In this document: positions 1-7,214 of the stretch, piece after piece
Layout: each line of letters opens with the position of its first letter
Position numbering within the stretch: the stretch's first letter is position 1
DNA from: JACDET01 sp038253825
GTDB taxonomy: Bacteria > Patescibacteriota > Microgenomatia > Levybacterales > UBA12049
Length of the DNA stretch: 28,067 nucleotides
Assembly: GCA_038253825.1 (NCBI GenBank)
Contig: JBBSGT010000014.1
Coordinates: 1-28,067, forward strand
Reading direction: 5' to 3'
Notes under the pieces: model-generated
What the model saw: the letters and a program-made list of their open reading frames with translations, nothing else
Database searches by the model: none
Told to the model about the DNA's origin: nothing
Program-made: the position numbers and the translations under genes

Positions 1-1
1 C

Positions 2-103
2 GAATATGACATCCATCAATTCTTTGATAACTTTAATCAGTATGAAACGCGGCTCAGACAGTTTATTGGTACTGATTTACATTTGGTGAAACTTACTGCT
101 TAA
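2..103 (+). CDS. C-terminal end of an unknown protein, cut by the window edge
   Basis: An open frame runs from the left edge to a TAA at 101-103 and gives 33 residues ending in LVKLTA. It has no start codon in the window. The visible part is mixed polar and aromatic, with no motif I recognise. It sits 31 nt before the PIN-like frame, in the same direction, so the two could be co-transcribed. Nothing can be said about function. That it is coding is inferred only from the open frame reaching the edge. Confidence 0.35.
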   Translation, partial: EYDIHQFFDNFNQYETRLRQFIGTDLHLVKLTA

Positions 104-134
104 ATACCGATAATCAATTTCTGAATGGTATACA

Positions 135-509
135 TTGATCGAATTTGCAAAAGGCAGTCGTAGTATAGAGGAGCATAGTAAGAAAATAGCATTTTATAAA
201 AGCATAATCCAAACCATCCTGCCACTCGATTCCAAGATACATGACAATGTATCAAACATAACAAGAGCTTTACTCAAGAAAGGTGGACAATTGAATTACG
301 TTGATTGTCTTCTATTGGGAACCGCAATGAAATATGGCAGTAGTGTTTACCTCCTTACAAAAGACAGATCCGATGTACCTATAAGCATTTTCAATGCTGT
401 AGCATCGATAATTGTCGAAACGCAGGATAACAACTGCACATTTTACCTTTATGAATATAACGAAGAAGCATATAAAAAGCTCTTAACAAATCTCGTTAAA
501 GAAAGATAG
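135..509 (+). CDS. PIN-domain-like protein, probably missing its N-terminus
   Basis: The 124-residue product resembles the C-terminal two thirds of a PIN-domain RNase (VapC-like). The segment around residues 57-66 (VDCLLLGTAM) and the following LLTKDRSDVP at about 74-83 match the late acidic positions and the 'LLTrDrdf' strand of that fold. PIN proteins normally begin with a strand ending in an Asp just before 'LIEF'. Here the frame starts at a TTG directly at LIEF, and upstream in-frame codons reach a stop at 111-113 without an ATG or the expected Asp. The first metal-binding Asp is therefore absent. It is either a decayed toxin-type gene or a divergent PIN protein. No antitoxin gene is visible beside it. 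Confidence 0.5.
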   Translation: MIEFAKGSRSIEEHSKKIAFYKSIIQTILPLDSKIHDNVSNITRALLKKGGQLNYVDCLLLGTAMKYGSSVYLLTKDRSDVPISIFNAVASIIVETQDNNCTFYLYEYNEEAYKKLLTNLVKER

Positions 510-643
510 AATATTTTAACCTTCGGTATTTGTTTCAGTGTGTCACTAGCTTGCTCGATTTTATCCAACATCTTTGTATTTTTCATTCTCACATTCTTGA
601 GAAGGAAGGAGAGGTATGCTGAAAGCGTAATAATTTACGAGAG

Positions 644-967
644 TTAAAGAGTATCACCAATTTGTGTTTTTGTCCTTTTGACGGTTCCTGCTGGCAATTC
701 TATAACAGTTTTGTGTTTTGGATTCCAGAGGAATATCTGGTTTGGTTTTAGATTTTCTTTTATTGCTGCGACATGGTTTGTTTTGTCTAAAATAATGATA
801 TCTATTGCATACTTCATCCAGAATGTATGGACACCAAAGTGGGTTGTGAGAATCATGGCAACAGGTGTTTTATGTTTGAGTAATCCAAGCGATTGGCCAA
901 GAACGGAGGTGGGAACTACAGTGTGATTGGCAATAACTGTTTTTCTCGTTTGGTTTACAATTTTCAT
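644..967 (-). CDS. DUF192 family protein
   Basis: This 107-residue protein matches the DUF192 family (PF02643). HTFWMKYAIDIIILD at residues 47-61 corresponds to the family's 'FWMknt..pLDiiFld' core, and VIELPAGT at 88-95 followed by GDTL corresponds to the conserved 'vlElpaG...G..v' end. DUF192 proteins are small beta-rich proteins, often exported, with no firmly established activity. This copy has no signal peptide and its length fits a lone domain. It is transcribed away from the DUF457 gene and toward the PIN-like gene. No clear promoter or Shine-Dalgarno is visible before its ATG, which lies inside a partial copy of a CTGAA/TTCAG repeat. Confidence 0.8.
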   Translation of the reverse strand: MKIVNQTRKTVIANHTVVPTSVLGQSLGLLKHKTPVAMILTTHFGVHTFWMKYAIDIIILDKTNHVAAIKENLKPNQIFLWNPKHKTVIELPAGTVKRTKTQIGDTL

Positions 968-1024
968 CCTGAATTTATTTCAGCATCTCATATTGTGGAT
1001 CCTGAAACAAGTTCAGGATGACAA
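965..1024. repeat. REP-like palindromic element, copy A
   Basis: An exact 8-bp inverted repeat, ATCCTGAA at 999-1006 and TTCAGGAT at 1012-1019 with a 5-nt loop, is followed by GACAAA. A weaker CTGAA/TTCAG pair lies just upstream at about 969-983. The same 'TTCAGGATGACA' edge recurs at 2960-2971, and a 'CCAGGATGACA' remnant at 3710-3720. Reading this element as protein gives the 'HPELVSGS' string that commonly appears as spurious ORF ends in bacterial annotations, so it is best treated as an intergenic repeat. Confidence 0.6.
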
Positions 1025-1041
1025 ATGGTCTTTTTATAAAA

Positions 1042-1071
1042 TTGCAAAATATAGTAAGAAGAGTATATACT
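1042..1071 (+). promoter_or_regulatory. Sigma-70-type promoter, leaderless, for the DUF457 gene
   Basis: TTGCAA at 1042-1047 (4 of 6 against TTGACA) and TATACT at 1066-1071 (5 of 6 against TATAAT) are separated by 18 nt. The ATG of the DUF457 gene at 1079 lies 7 nt after the -10 box, where transcription should start. The mRNA would therefore be leaderless. No Shine-Dalgarno is present. Confidence 0.6.
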
Positions 1072-1078
1072 TATCCTT

Positions 1079-1657
1079 ATGACCGGACGAACGCATGATA
1101 TGGCTGCTTTCACAACCTTGAGTATCATTGTGATGTCGCATCCGTTGCCGCAAATGACACTTGCGACTGGTTTGGTTGCTATCGTAGCCAATCTGATGGG
1201 TGGTATAGCTCCTGATATCGATCAACCCACGGCACCATTTTGGCGAAATTTACCCGTTGGAAGATATGTCGGCAGAACGCTTGATCGATTACTTGGCGGA
1301 CATCGGTTTATCTCGCACTCAGTTTTGGGAATTTTCCTTTTCGGATTTGTGTTTCATTATGTTCTCAATGTCCTTAAGCCGAGTTTCCCGCATCTGAATA
1401 TGGATATTATTTGGTGGGCGTTTATGATCGGATTTGTTTCCCATCTTGTGATGGACACATTTACGACAGAAGGTGTGCCGTGGCTTTTGCCAATTCCTAT
1501 CAAGTTTGGTGTCCCGCCACTTAAGGCTTTTCGTGTTCCAACGGGAGGTTTTCTTGAAAAATTTATTATCTTTCCTGGACTTATTCTCCTTAATGCCTAT
1601 ATTTTTTATGTCTATTATGATAAATTGAAACTTCTCATACATAGTTATTTGAAATAG
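1079..1657 (+). CDS. DUF457/YdjM-type membrane-bound metal-dependent hydrolase-like protein
   Basis: The 192-residue polytopic membrane protein has the hallmarks of the YdjM/DUF457 (LexA-regulated inner-membrane hydrolase) family. These are an N-terminal THD, GGIAPDIDQP near residues 41-50, HRFISHS near 75-81, and SHLVMDTFTTEGVPWLLP near 120-137. The conserved His and Asp residues are the proposed metal ligands. The reaction is not established for the family. About four hydrophobic segments are visible. The start is supported by a promoter whose +1 coincides with the ATG. It is followed 3 nt after its stop by murE, so it probably heads the murE operon. Confidence 0.75.
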   Translation: MTGRTHDMAAFTTLSIIVMSHPLPQMTLATGLVAIVANLMGGIAPDIDQPTAPFWRNLPVGRYVGRTLDRLLGGHRFISHSVLGIFLFGFVFHYVLNVLKPSFPHLNMDIIWWAFMIGFVSHLVMDTFTTEGVPWLLPIPIKFGVPPLKAFRVPTGGFLEKFIIFPGLILLNAYIFYVYYDKLKLLIHSYLK

Positions 1658-1660
1658 GTT

Positions 1661-2905
1661 ATGTGGCAACAAGCAAAAAACATTTATCATTTTCAACAAG
1701 CAATCGTCGCTAACATCATTTATGGTTTTCCTGCACAAGGCATGAAGATTATCGGTGTAACGGGAACCGATGGCAAAACAACGACGGCAAATCTCATTTA
1801 TCATATCCTGCATGAAGCTGGTGAAAAAGCGGCTGTCATCTCAAGTGTCGGTGCTGTGATCGATGGGAAGCAGTTTGATCTGGGATTTCATATTACAACA
1901 CCTGGACGTTTTGCTGTCCAGTCATATATCCGTCGAGCGAAAAAAGCTGGGGTAAAATATATTGTTCTTGAAGTGACTTCTCACGCGCTTGATCAGCATC
2001 GAGTTGCTGGGATTCATATCGATGTCGGCGTTATTACCAACGTCACGCATGAGCATCTTGATTATCATAAAACTTATGAACGCTATATCAGCGCAAAAGC
2101 CAAACTTTTAAAAAAGGCGAAGGTTGCAATCGTTAATAAAGATGACCGTTCGTATATCCAACTTAAAAAAAGAGACCTGCATAATTATCACCACAAGTTG
2201 ATTACCTACGGCATGAAACATGATTCAGAACTCAATCCACATGTGTTTCCCTTTACTTCCAAACTTCTTGGTACATTTAACAAATATAATTGCCTTGCTG
2301 CAATAGGAGTTTTACAGAGTTTACGTATTCCTGAGGAAAAGATACGAAAAGGCCTTGCTACATTTAAACCTCCCGTCGGTCGGCAAGAAATTGTCTATAA
2401 CAAAGATTTTCTCGTAATCAATGATTTTGCCCACACTCCAAATTCTTTTACCGTTATTCTTTCTGAAGCCAAACGTCTTGCAAAGAAACGGCTGATTCAT
2501 GTTTTTGGTTCAGCTGCAAAACGCGATGTTTATAAAAGACCGGAAATGGGAAAGATCTCAGCAAAAAATTCAGACATTATTATCCTGACCAGTGAAGATC
2601 CGCGTGATGAACCGATTGAAAATATTAACAAAGCTATTTTGACTGGGATCAAAGGATTCGAAGTAATCACTGATGTAGCATTGTTTGAGGACAAAAAAAT
2701 TATGGCAAATAAGAAGTACGTTTTTGTCATTCCTGACCGAAAAGAAGCGATATATTTTGCTATCAAGTTGGCAGAAAAAGGTGATGTAGTGCTGATGACC
2801 GGGAAAGGCCATGAAAAATCATTGAATTATGGAAAAGGCGAAGAACCATGGAATGAAAGTCAGACTGCTAAAGACGCGATTATTGCGAAATCGACAAGAA
2901 TATAA
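1661..2905 (+). CDS. murE: UDP-N-acetylmuramyl-tripeptide synthetase (MurE)
   Basis: MurE adds the third residue of the peptidoglycan stem peptide to UDP-MurNAc-L-Ala-D-Glu in the cytoplasm, using ATP. Visible motifs are the P-loop GTDGKTTT (residues 35-42), TSHALDQHR (106-114), HEHLDYH (130-136), GRQE (240-243), NDFAHTPNS (254-262) and TGKGHE (380-385). At 312-318 it has EDPRDEP in place of the DNPR substrate loop. The Arg that contacts the third residue in diaminopimelate enzymes is kept, so meso-DAP is plausible but unproven. At 414 residues it is shorter than the usual 480-500, because the N-terminal uridine-binding domain is reduced to about 27 residues. The next Met (28) would remove even that. 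It begins 3 nt after the DUF457 stop. Confidence 0.92.
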   Translation: MWQQAKNIYHFQQAIVANIIYGFPAQGMKIIGVTGTDGKTTTANLIYHILHEAGEKAAVISSVGAVIDGKQFDLGFHITTPGRFAVQSYIRRAKKAGVKYIVLEVTSHALDQHRVAGIHIDVGVITNVTHEHLDYHKTYERYISAKAKLLKKAKVAIVNKDDRSYIQLKKRDLHNYHHKLITYGMKHDSELNPHVFPFTSKLLGTFNKYNCLAAIGVLQSLRIPEEKIRKGLATFKPPVGRQEIVYNKDFLVINDFAHTPNSFTVILSEAKRLAKKRLIHVFGSAAKRDVYKRPEMGKISAKNSDIIILTSEDPRDEPIENINKAILTGIKGFEVITDVALFEDKKIMANKKYVFVIPDRKEAIYFAIKLAEKGDVVLMTGKGHEKSLNYGKGEEPWNESQTAKDAIIAKSTRI

Positions 2906-2908
2906 TTC

Positions 2909-2979
2909 GTCATTCTGAGGCAACGCCGAAGAATCTTTAACAAAAGATCCTTCACGACGTTCAGGATGACAAGTTTTTT
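2909..2979. repeat. Long imperfect inverted repeat (REP-like copy B) with T-tract before pgeF
   Basis: The murE-pgeF spacer is nearly all one imperfect hairpin. GTCATTCTGA pairs loosely with TTCAGGATGAC, and GAAGAATCTTT (2929-2939) pairs with AAAGATCCTTC (2943-2953) around an ACA loop with one internal mismatch. The right edge shares TTCAGGATGACA with copy A. A run of six T (2974-2979) follows directly and abuts the pgeF ATG, so the structure might also act as an intrinsic terminator or attenuator. Confidence 0.6.
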
Positions 2980-3696
2980 ATGCTGAATATTTACAAGATT
3001 GAAATATTAAATCATTATCCCCGGATTAAACATGCTATTTCTACCAAAGCTTTCGGGTCAATGAAAAAAGAGGACGGAAGTTTGAACTTTGCTAATCTTC
3101 TTAAATTTGCAAAGACACAAAATTTTCCTTCCATGCCAATATGCATAAATCAAGTGCATGGTACGACAATTGCAGTGATTGAAAATAATAGAGAATTAAT
3201 TCTTCCAAAAACTGACGGGATGATCACAAATAAAAAAGGTTTGCCTCTGACAATTGTCACTGGTGACTGTCTGCCAATTCTGTTTTATGATCCTAAAAAT
3301 GAAGTTATTGGAGTTGCACATGCAGGAAGAAAAGGTCTTGCTGCGGGGATCATTGCCCGTATACTTTCTCATTTACAATCAACGTTTGAGGTAAATCCAA
3401 AAGATATTATTATCGGTGTCGGGCCATCTATTGAAAAAAATTGTTACGAAGTGGATGAAGGAATTATTAATGAATTTCAAACAGGGTTTCCAGATTTCAC
3501 TGATATATTTTCTCAAAAAGAAAAAAGATACTTTCTCGATCTGCGTGCTGTAGCAATGCAATCTTTACTAAAAGAAGGTATACTAAAACAACATATTGAG
3601 ATCAGCGACATCTGTACCAAATGCGATGAGCGGTTTTATTCGTATCGGCGAGGAGACAGAAGAAAAGTATTCGCAAGTGTGATTAGCTTAATTTAA
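2980..3696 (+). CDS. pgeF: Laccase-domain protein, peptidoglycan editing factor PgeF (YfiH family)
   Basis: The 238-residue protein is a multicopper-oxidase-like laccase-domain (PF02578) protein. The three zinc ligands of the family are all present: His60 in QVHG, Cys97 in TGDCLPILF and His114 in AHAG. GPSIEKNCYEVDE and the end motif CTKCDERFYSYRRGDRRK are also there. The usual HAGWRG reads HAGRKG and TADC reads TGDC. In E. coli, YfiH/PgeF is reported to prevent L-Ser from replacing L-Ala in the stem peptide. Homologues have also been assigned purine nucleoside phosphorylase activity. Its place between murE and murC, the ligase that makes that error, supports the editing role. It starts just after a hairpin and T-tract, with no Shine-Dalgarno. 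Confidence 0.85.
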   Translation: MLNIYKIEILNHYPRIKHAISTKAFGSMKKEDGSLNFANLLKFAKTQNFPSMPICINQVHGTTIAVIENNRELILPKTDGMITNKKGLPLTIVTGDCLPILFYDPKNEVIGVAHAGRKGLAAGIIARILSHLQSTFEVNPKDIIIGVGPSIEKNCYEVDEGIINEFQTGFPDFTDIFSQKEKRYFLDLRAVAMQSLLKEGILKQHIEISDICTKCDERFYSYRRGDRRKVFASVISLI

Positions 3697-3702
3697 AAAG
3701 AG

Positions 3703-3720
3703 AAAAGATCCAGGATGACA
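3703..3720. repeat. REP-like element remnant, copy C
   Basis: AAAAGATCCAGGATGACA in the 31-nt pgeF-murC spacer matches the right half of copy B (AAAGATCC...CAGGATGACA) with the middle deleted. It is a decayed copy and has no hairpin of its own. Confidence 0.4.
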
Positions 3721-3727
3721 GCTAAAT

Positions 3728-5143
3728 ATGAAGAAAAAGAAAATATATTTTGTTGGAATTAAGGGGACCAATATGACACCATTGGCGCTGATTGCCAAAG
3801 AAGCGGGATGGGAGGTCTCTGGTTCGGATGTAGAACAAGAATTTATTACCGATGCTGCTCTGAAAAAAGCAGATATTTCCCCCCTCGTTGGTTTTACTGC
3901 AGATAATATCTCTGATCCTGATTTGGTTGTTACAACTGGTGCACATGGAGGATATGACAATCCTGAAGTGTTGGCTGCAAAACTCAAAAAAATCCCCGTT
4001 ATGTCAGCAGGGGAAGCAACGGGTGAATTTATGCGGGGAACACTCCTCAAAAAATCTTTCGTTGGGATTTCAGTTGCTGGAACCCACGGCAAAACCACGA
4101 CCACCGCGATGATTGCGACAATGCTCAAAGAAAATAAACTTGACCCGTCATATATTATCGGGACGGGTGATGTCGGTTCTCTTGGGGGGCCTGGACATTT
4201 GGGTAATGGGAGATATTTTGTTGCTGAGGCTGATGAATACGCTACCGAGCCAAAGCATGACAAACGTGCGCGCTTTTTGTGGCAACATCCGACCTTTGCA
4301 ATTTTTACTAACATCGAACATGATCATCCGGATATTTATCCCACTTTCTCTGCTGTCCGTGAAACATTTCTCACATTTGCTCAGAAATTGCCCACAAAAG
4401 GAGTATTGATTGCATGTGGCGACGATCCTGAGATAAAAACACTTTTACGCAAATATGACAAAAAGGCGATTACATATGGACTGAGTCCTGAAAATGATTA
4501 TGTCATTGATCGACTGACGATTTCCGGTGAACAGACATTTTTTTGGGTTAAGTCCCATGGTGTTCCGCTCGGAGAATTTGTTATCCGAGTCATTGGTGAA
4601 CATAACGCGTTGAATGCGCTTGCAACAATTATTCTTGGTTTGGAACTGGGCTTATCTATTGAAAAAATTAAAAAAGGTTTACAAGCATTTCGAGGTTCAA
4701 AGAGGCGCATGGAATTTATCGGTGATCTTAGAACCGGTGCGAAAGTCTACGATGATTATGCCCATCATCCGACTGAGATCAAAACAACGTTGCAGGCACT
4801 CCGTAAACAATATCCGAAGAAAAAAATTATTTGTATTTTCCAACCGCATACATATTCACGTACCAAACGGTTTTTCAATGACTTCCTGGGGGCGTTTGAC
4901 TCAGTTGATACAGTTATTATTACGGATATTTTTGCTTCAGCTCGAGAAGAAACAGATCCGAGTGTTTCAGCAGCAAAATTAGCGTTTTCCCTGAGCAATC
5001 GACATAGATCAGTTTTACATCTGCCAAAACTTGCTAATGTGGTACAATATATCCAAGAAAACAGGTTCAGAACTGATACGATTCTTATTACGATGGGTGC
5101 AGGAGATGTGTATACCATTCACTCCGAATTACCCTTGGTATAG
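3728..5143 (+). CDS. murC: UDP-N-acetylmuramate--L-alanine ligase (MurC), with Mpl-like N-terminal features
   Basis: MurC attaches L-Ala to UDP-MurNAc, the first peptide step. Motifs: Rossmann GIKGTNM (10-16), P-loop GTHGKTTTT (118-126), EADEYAT (167-173), EHDHPDIY (197-204), GEHN (290-293), YDDYAHHPTEI (341-351), FQPHTYSRT (371-379), TDIFASAREE (399-408) and a GAGDVYTI end. The last four are typical MurC signatures. Two N-terminal features look more like Mpl, the ligase that recycles tripeptide onto UDP-MurNAc. These are the GxxGTxM loop, where MurC usually has GIGGIGMS, and EADEYAT...DKR, where MurC usually has EADESD. The 471-residue length fits either. It is the only MurC candidate here and sits next to pgeF and murB, so MurC is preferred. 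Confidence 0.9.
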   Translation: MKKKKIYFVGIKGTNMTPLALIAKEAGWEVSGSDVEQEFITDAALKKADISPLVGFTADNISDPDLVVTTGAHGGYDNPEVLAAKLKKIPVMSAGEATGEFMRGTLLKKSFVGISVAGTHGKTTTTAMIATMLKENKLDPSYIIGTGDVGSLGGPGHLGNGRYFVAEADEYATEPKHDKRARFLWQHPTFAIFTNIEHDHPDIYPTFSAVRETFLTFAQKLPTKGVLIACGDDPEIKTLLRKYDKKAITYGLSPENDYVIDRLTISGEQTFFWVKSHGVPLGEFVIRVIGEHNALNALATIILGLELGLSIEKIKKGLQAFRGSKRRMEFIGDLRTGAKVYDDYAHHPTEIKTTLQALRKQYPKKKIICIFQPHTYSRTKRFFNDFLGAFDSVDTVIITDIFASAREETDPSVSAAKLAFSLSNRHRSVLHLPKLANVVQYIQENRFRTDTILITMGAGDVYTIHSELPLV

Positions 5144-5158
5144 CTGTTTAAAATAGTT

Positions 5159-5869
5159 ATGGATAGCGCGGCAGGTAAGCTTGAAGCAATAGTCAAAAGA
5201 ACAATTAAAGTAAACGAACCTCTGACAGAGCATTCGCTTTTAAAAGTAAATGCATTGGCAGAGTTATATGTGGAAATTGATGCACAGGATGTTTTGATTA
5301 AGGTTGTTAATCAAGCAAGAGCTTTAGGAATACCGGTTTCAATACTTGGAAGCGGAACGAGAATCGAAATAGGGGAAAAAGTGAAAGGCTTAGTTATCAA
5401 AAATTTATGTCGGCGATTTGATAAAGCCAGCATGAAAGGGACTATCCGGAAAAGTGAAATCGGTGTCGAAAATGTACAAGTCTATGCGCAAGCTGGAGTA
5501 TTGATAAATCAGCTCGTTCGATTTACGATTGAAGAAGGGCTGGGAGGACTAGAATATCAGTTGGGATTGCCAGGAACTGTGGGTGGAGCAATTTTTACCA
5601 ATGCCAAATATCTACCAAAATATCTCATGGTAAACAAAAATTTGCAGTCTGTAACTTTGCTGAGTGAGACTGGAGATTTGCAGACATATAGCGGTGAAGT
5701 TCCGTATTTCATGTATACCGATGAGGCATGGACAGATTCGAAAGATATCATTCTTTCAGCTGTTTTTAAATTAACACCGACGGACAAGAAAACACTTTGG
5801 GAGCGAGGACAAGAAGCTGTAGAATGGAGAAAACGGGAGACGGAGAAAAGGATAGAGAATAGAGGATAG
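5159..5869 (+). CDS. murB: UDP-N-acetylenolpyruvoylglucosamine reductase (MurB), lacking the C-terminal catalytic domain
   Basis: The 236-residue protein carries the two FAD-binding lobes of MurB. ILGSGTRIEIGEKVKGLVI (62-80) corresponds to the 'GgGSNlLv.d.G..GlVI' loop, and GLGGLEYQLGLPGTVGGAIF (about 127-146) corresponds to 'gl.GlE.l.gIPGtvGGAv'. It then stops near residue 225, where family members continue with 'R..tQPl..PSaGS.FkNP' and the substrate-binding domain that supplies the catalytic Ser and Glu. Instead it ends in a short charged tail (RKRETEKRIENRG) encoded by purine-rich low-complexity DNA. murA follows after 4 nt, so the missing domain is not downstream in another frame. NADPH-dependent reduction of enolpyruvyl-UDP-GlcNAc by this protein alone is doubtful. 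Confidence 0.8.
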   Translation: MDSAAGKLEAIVKRTIKVNEPLTEHSLLKVNALAELYVEIDAQDVLIKVVNQARALGIPVSILGSGTRIEIGEKVKGLVIKNLCRRFDKASMKGTIRKSEIGVENVQVYAQAGVLINQLVRFTIEEGLGGLEYQLGLPGTVGGAIFTNAKYLPKYLMVNKNLQSVTLLSETGDLQTYSGEVPYFMYTDEAWTDSKDIILSAVFKLTPTDKKTLWERGQEAVEWRKRETEKRIENRG

Positions 5870-5873
5870 AGAT

Positions 5874-7214
5874 ATGGATAAATATATTATTACCGGTGGA
5901 AAAGCATTAAAAGGTGAAATCGGCATAGTTGGTGCAAAAAATGCGGCACTGAAAGTCTTGGTCGCTGCTTGTCTTACGGATGAAAAAGTGGTTATTCATA
6001 ATGTACCGCTGATTGCTGATCTTTTTGTCATGATCGAGATTATGAAACATTTAGGTGCGGATGTAACTCTAGAAGACCATACCATGACGATTCAACAAAA
6101 GAAATTCACCACATCTTCAATTCCTCTTGATAAAGCTGCACTTGCTCGAACTTCTTCTATGTTTATTGCCCCACTTTTGGCACGAACCCACGAAGCGATT
6201 ATCCCAAATCCTGGTGGTTGCCGACTAGGCGCACGGCCAATTGACCGAACTGTTGAAGGTGTCGGGAAAATGGGTGTCGATATTACTTACCACAGTGAAG
6301 ACGGTTACTTTCACGCAAAAACAAATGGACTAAAAGCGACCATGTATCGTTTTCTTAAAAATACGCACACCGGAACAGAGACCATGATTCTTACGGCTGT
6401 TTTGGCAGAAGGAACAACGGTTCTTGAAAACGCAGCTGAGGAGCCAGAAATAGATGATGTGATTGGCCTTCTTAATGCTATGGGCGGTGACGTCAAGCGT
6501 ACAGCTCATCGACAAATCACAATTAACGGTGTTAAAAAGTTGCATGGCAGTGAATGGACAATCAGTCCTGATCGTATTGAAGTTGTTACTTTTGCAATTG
6601 CGGCGGTTATCACAGGCGGCGATATCTTTATCAAAGACGCACATAAAGCGCATATTGATGCGTTCATGGATCGATACAAAAAGACAGGTGCAGGATATGA
6701 AATAAAAGAAAATGGCATTAGATTTTTTGCCAATGGAACGCTGAGAGCAGTTAATGTGACGACTGGAATTTATCCTAAGTTTCTCACTGATTGGCAAGCG
6801 CCGTGGGCAATTCTGATGACCCAAGCCGAAGGAACAGCCATAATTCATGAGACTGTTTTTGAAAACAAATTGGGGTATGCCGCAGATCTTAAACGCATGG
6901 GTGCAAAAGTAAAACTGTTTAACCCACGGGTGGAAGATAAAGAAGCGGTTTACAATTTTAATTTAGACGACGATCAGCCTGAATACTTCCATGCAGTAAA
7001 AATTACCGGCCCGAAGAAATTGCACAATGCTGTAATGACCACACTTGATATTCGTGCCGGTGCAGCGATGGTACTTGCTGCGTTAGCAGCCAAGGGAAAA
7101 TCAACGATCTTTGGTATTGAAAAATTAGATCGTGGGTATGAGCATTTTGAAATTCGCTTGAATTCTCTTGGAGCAAAGATTGAGCGCGCAAGAGAGGAGG
7201 AATTAGAAGTATGA
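5874..7214 (+). CDS. murA: UDP-N-acetylglucosamine 1-carboxyvinyltransferase (MurA)
   Basis: MurA transfers enolpyruvate from PEP to UDP-GlcNAc, the first committed peptidoglycan step. The 446-residue length is slightly above the usual 420. Active-site features are intact: Lys22-Asn23 in GAKNAAL, the PEP-binding Cys116 in GGCRLGARPID (the residue targeted by fosfomycin), FLTDWQAP carrying the catalytic Asp, and DIRAGAAMV carrying the conserved Arg near the C-terminus. The start follows a purine-rich stretch (GAGGATAGAG) that may serve as ribosome binding site. The stop overlaps the start of the GlmU-N-like gene as ATGA, which indicates coupled translation. Confidence 0.96.
   Translation: MDKYIITGGKALKGEIGIVGAKNAALKVLVAACLTDEKVVIHNVPLIADLFVMIEIMKHLGADVTLEDHTMTIQQKKFTTSSIPLDKAALARTSSMFIAPLLARTHEAIIPNPGGCRLGARPIDRTVEGVGKMGVDITYHSEDGYFHAKTNGLKATMYRFLKNTHTGTETMILTAVLAEGTTVLENAAEEPEIDDVIGLLNAMGGDVKRTAHRQITINGVKKLHGSEWTISPDRIEVVTFAIAAVITGGDIFIKDAHKAHIDAFMDRYKKTGAGYEIKENGIRFFANGTLRAVNVTTGIYPKFLTDWQAPWAILMTQAEGTAIIHETVFENKLGYAADLKRMGAKVKLFNPRVEDKEAVYNFNLDDDQPEYFHAVKITGPKKLHNAVMTTLDIRAGAAMVLAALAAKGKSTIFGIEKLDRGYEHFEIRLNSLGAKIERAREEELEV

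Noticed and set aside
449..586. Minus-strand 45-codon frame (MKNTKMLDKIEQASDTLKQI...) downstream of DUF192
   Set aside because: Half of it is antisense to the PIN-like gene, it has no ribosome binding site or promoter, and no recognisable motif.
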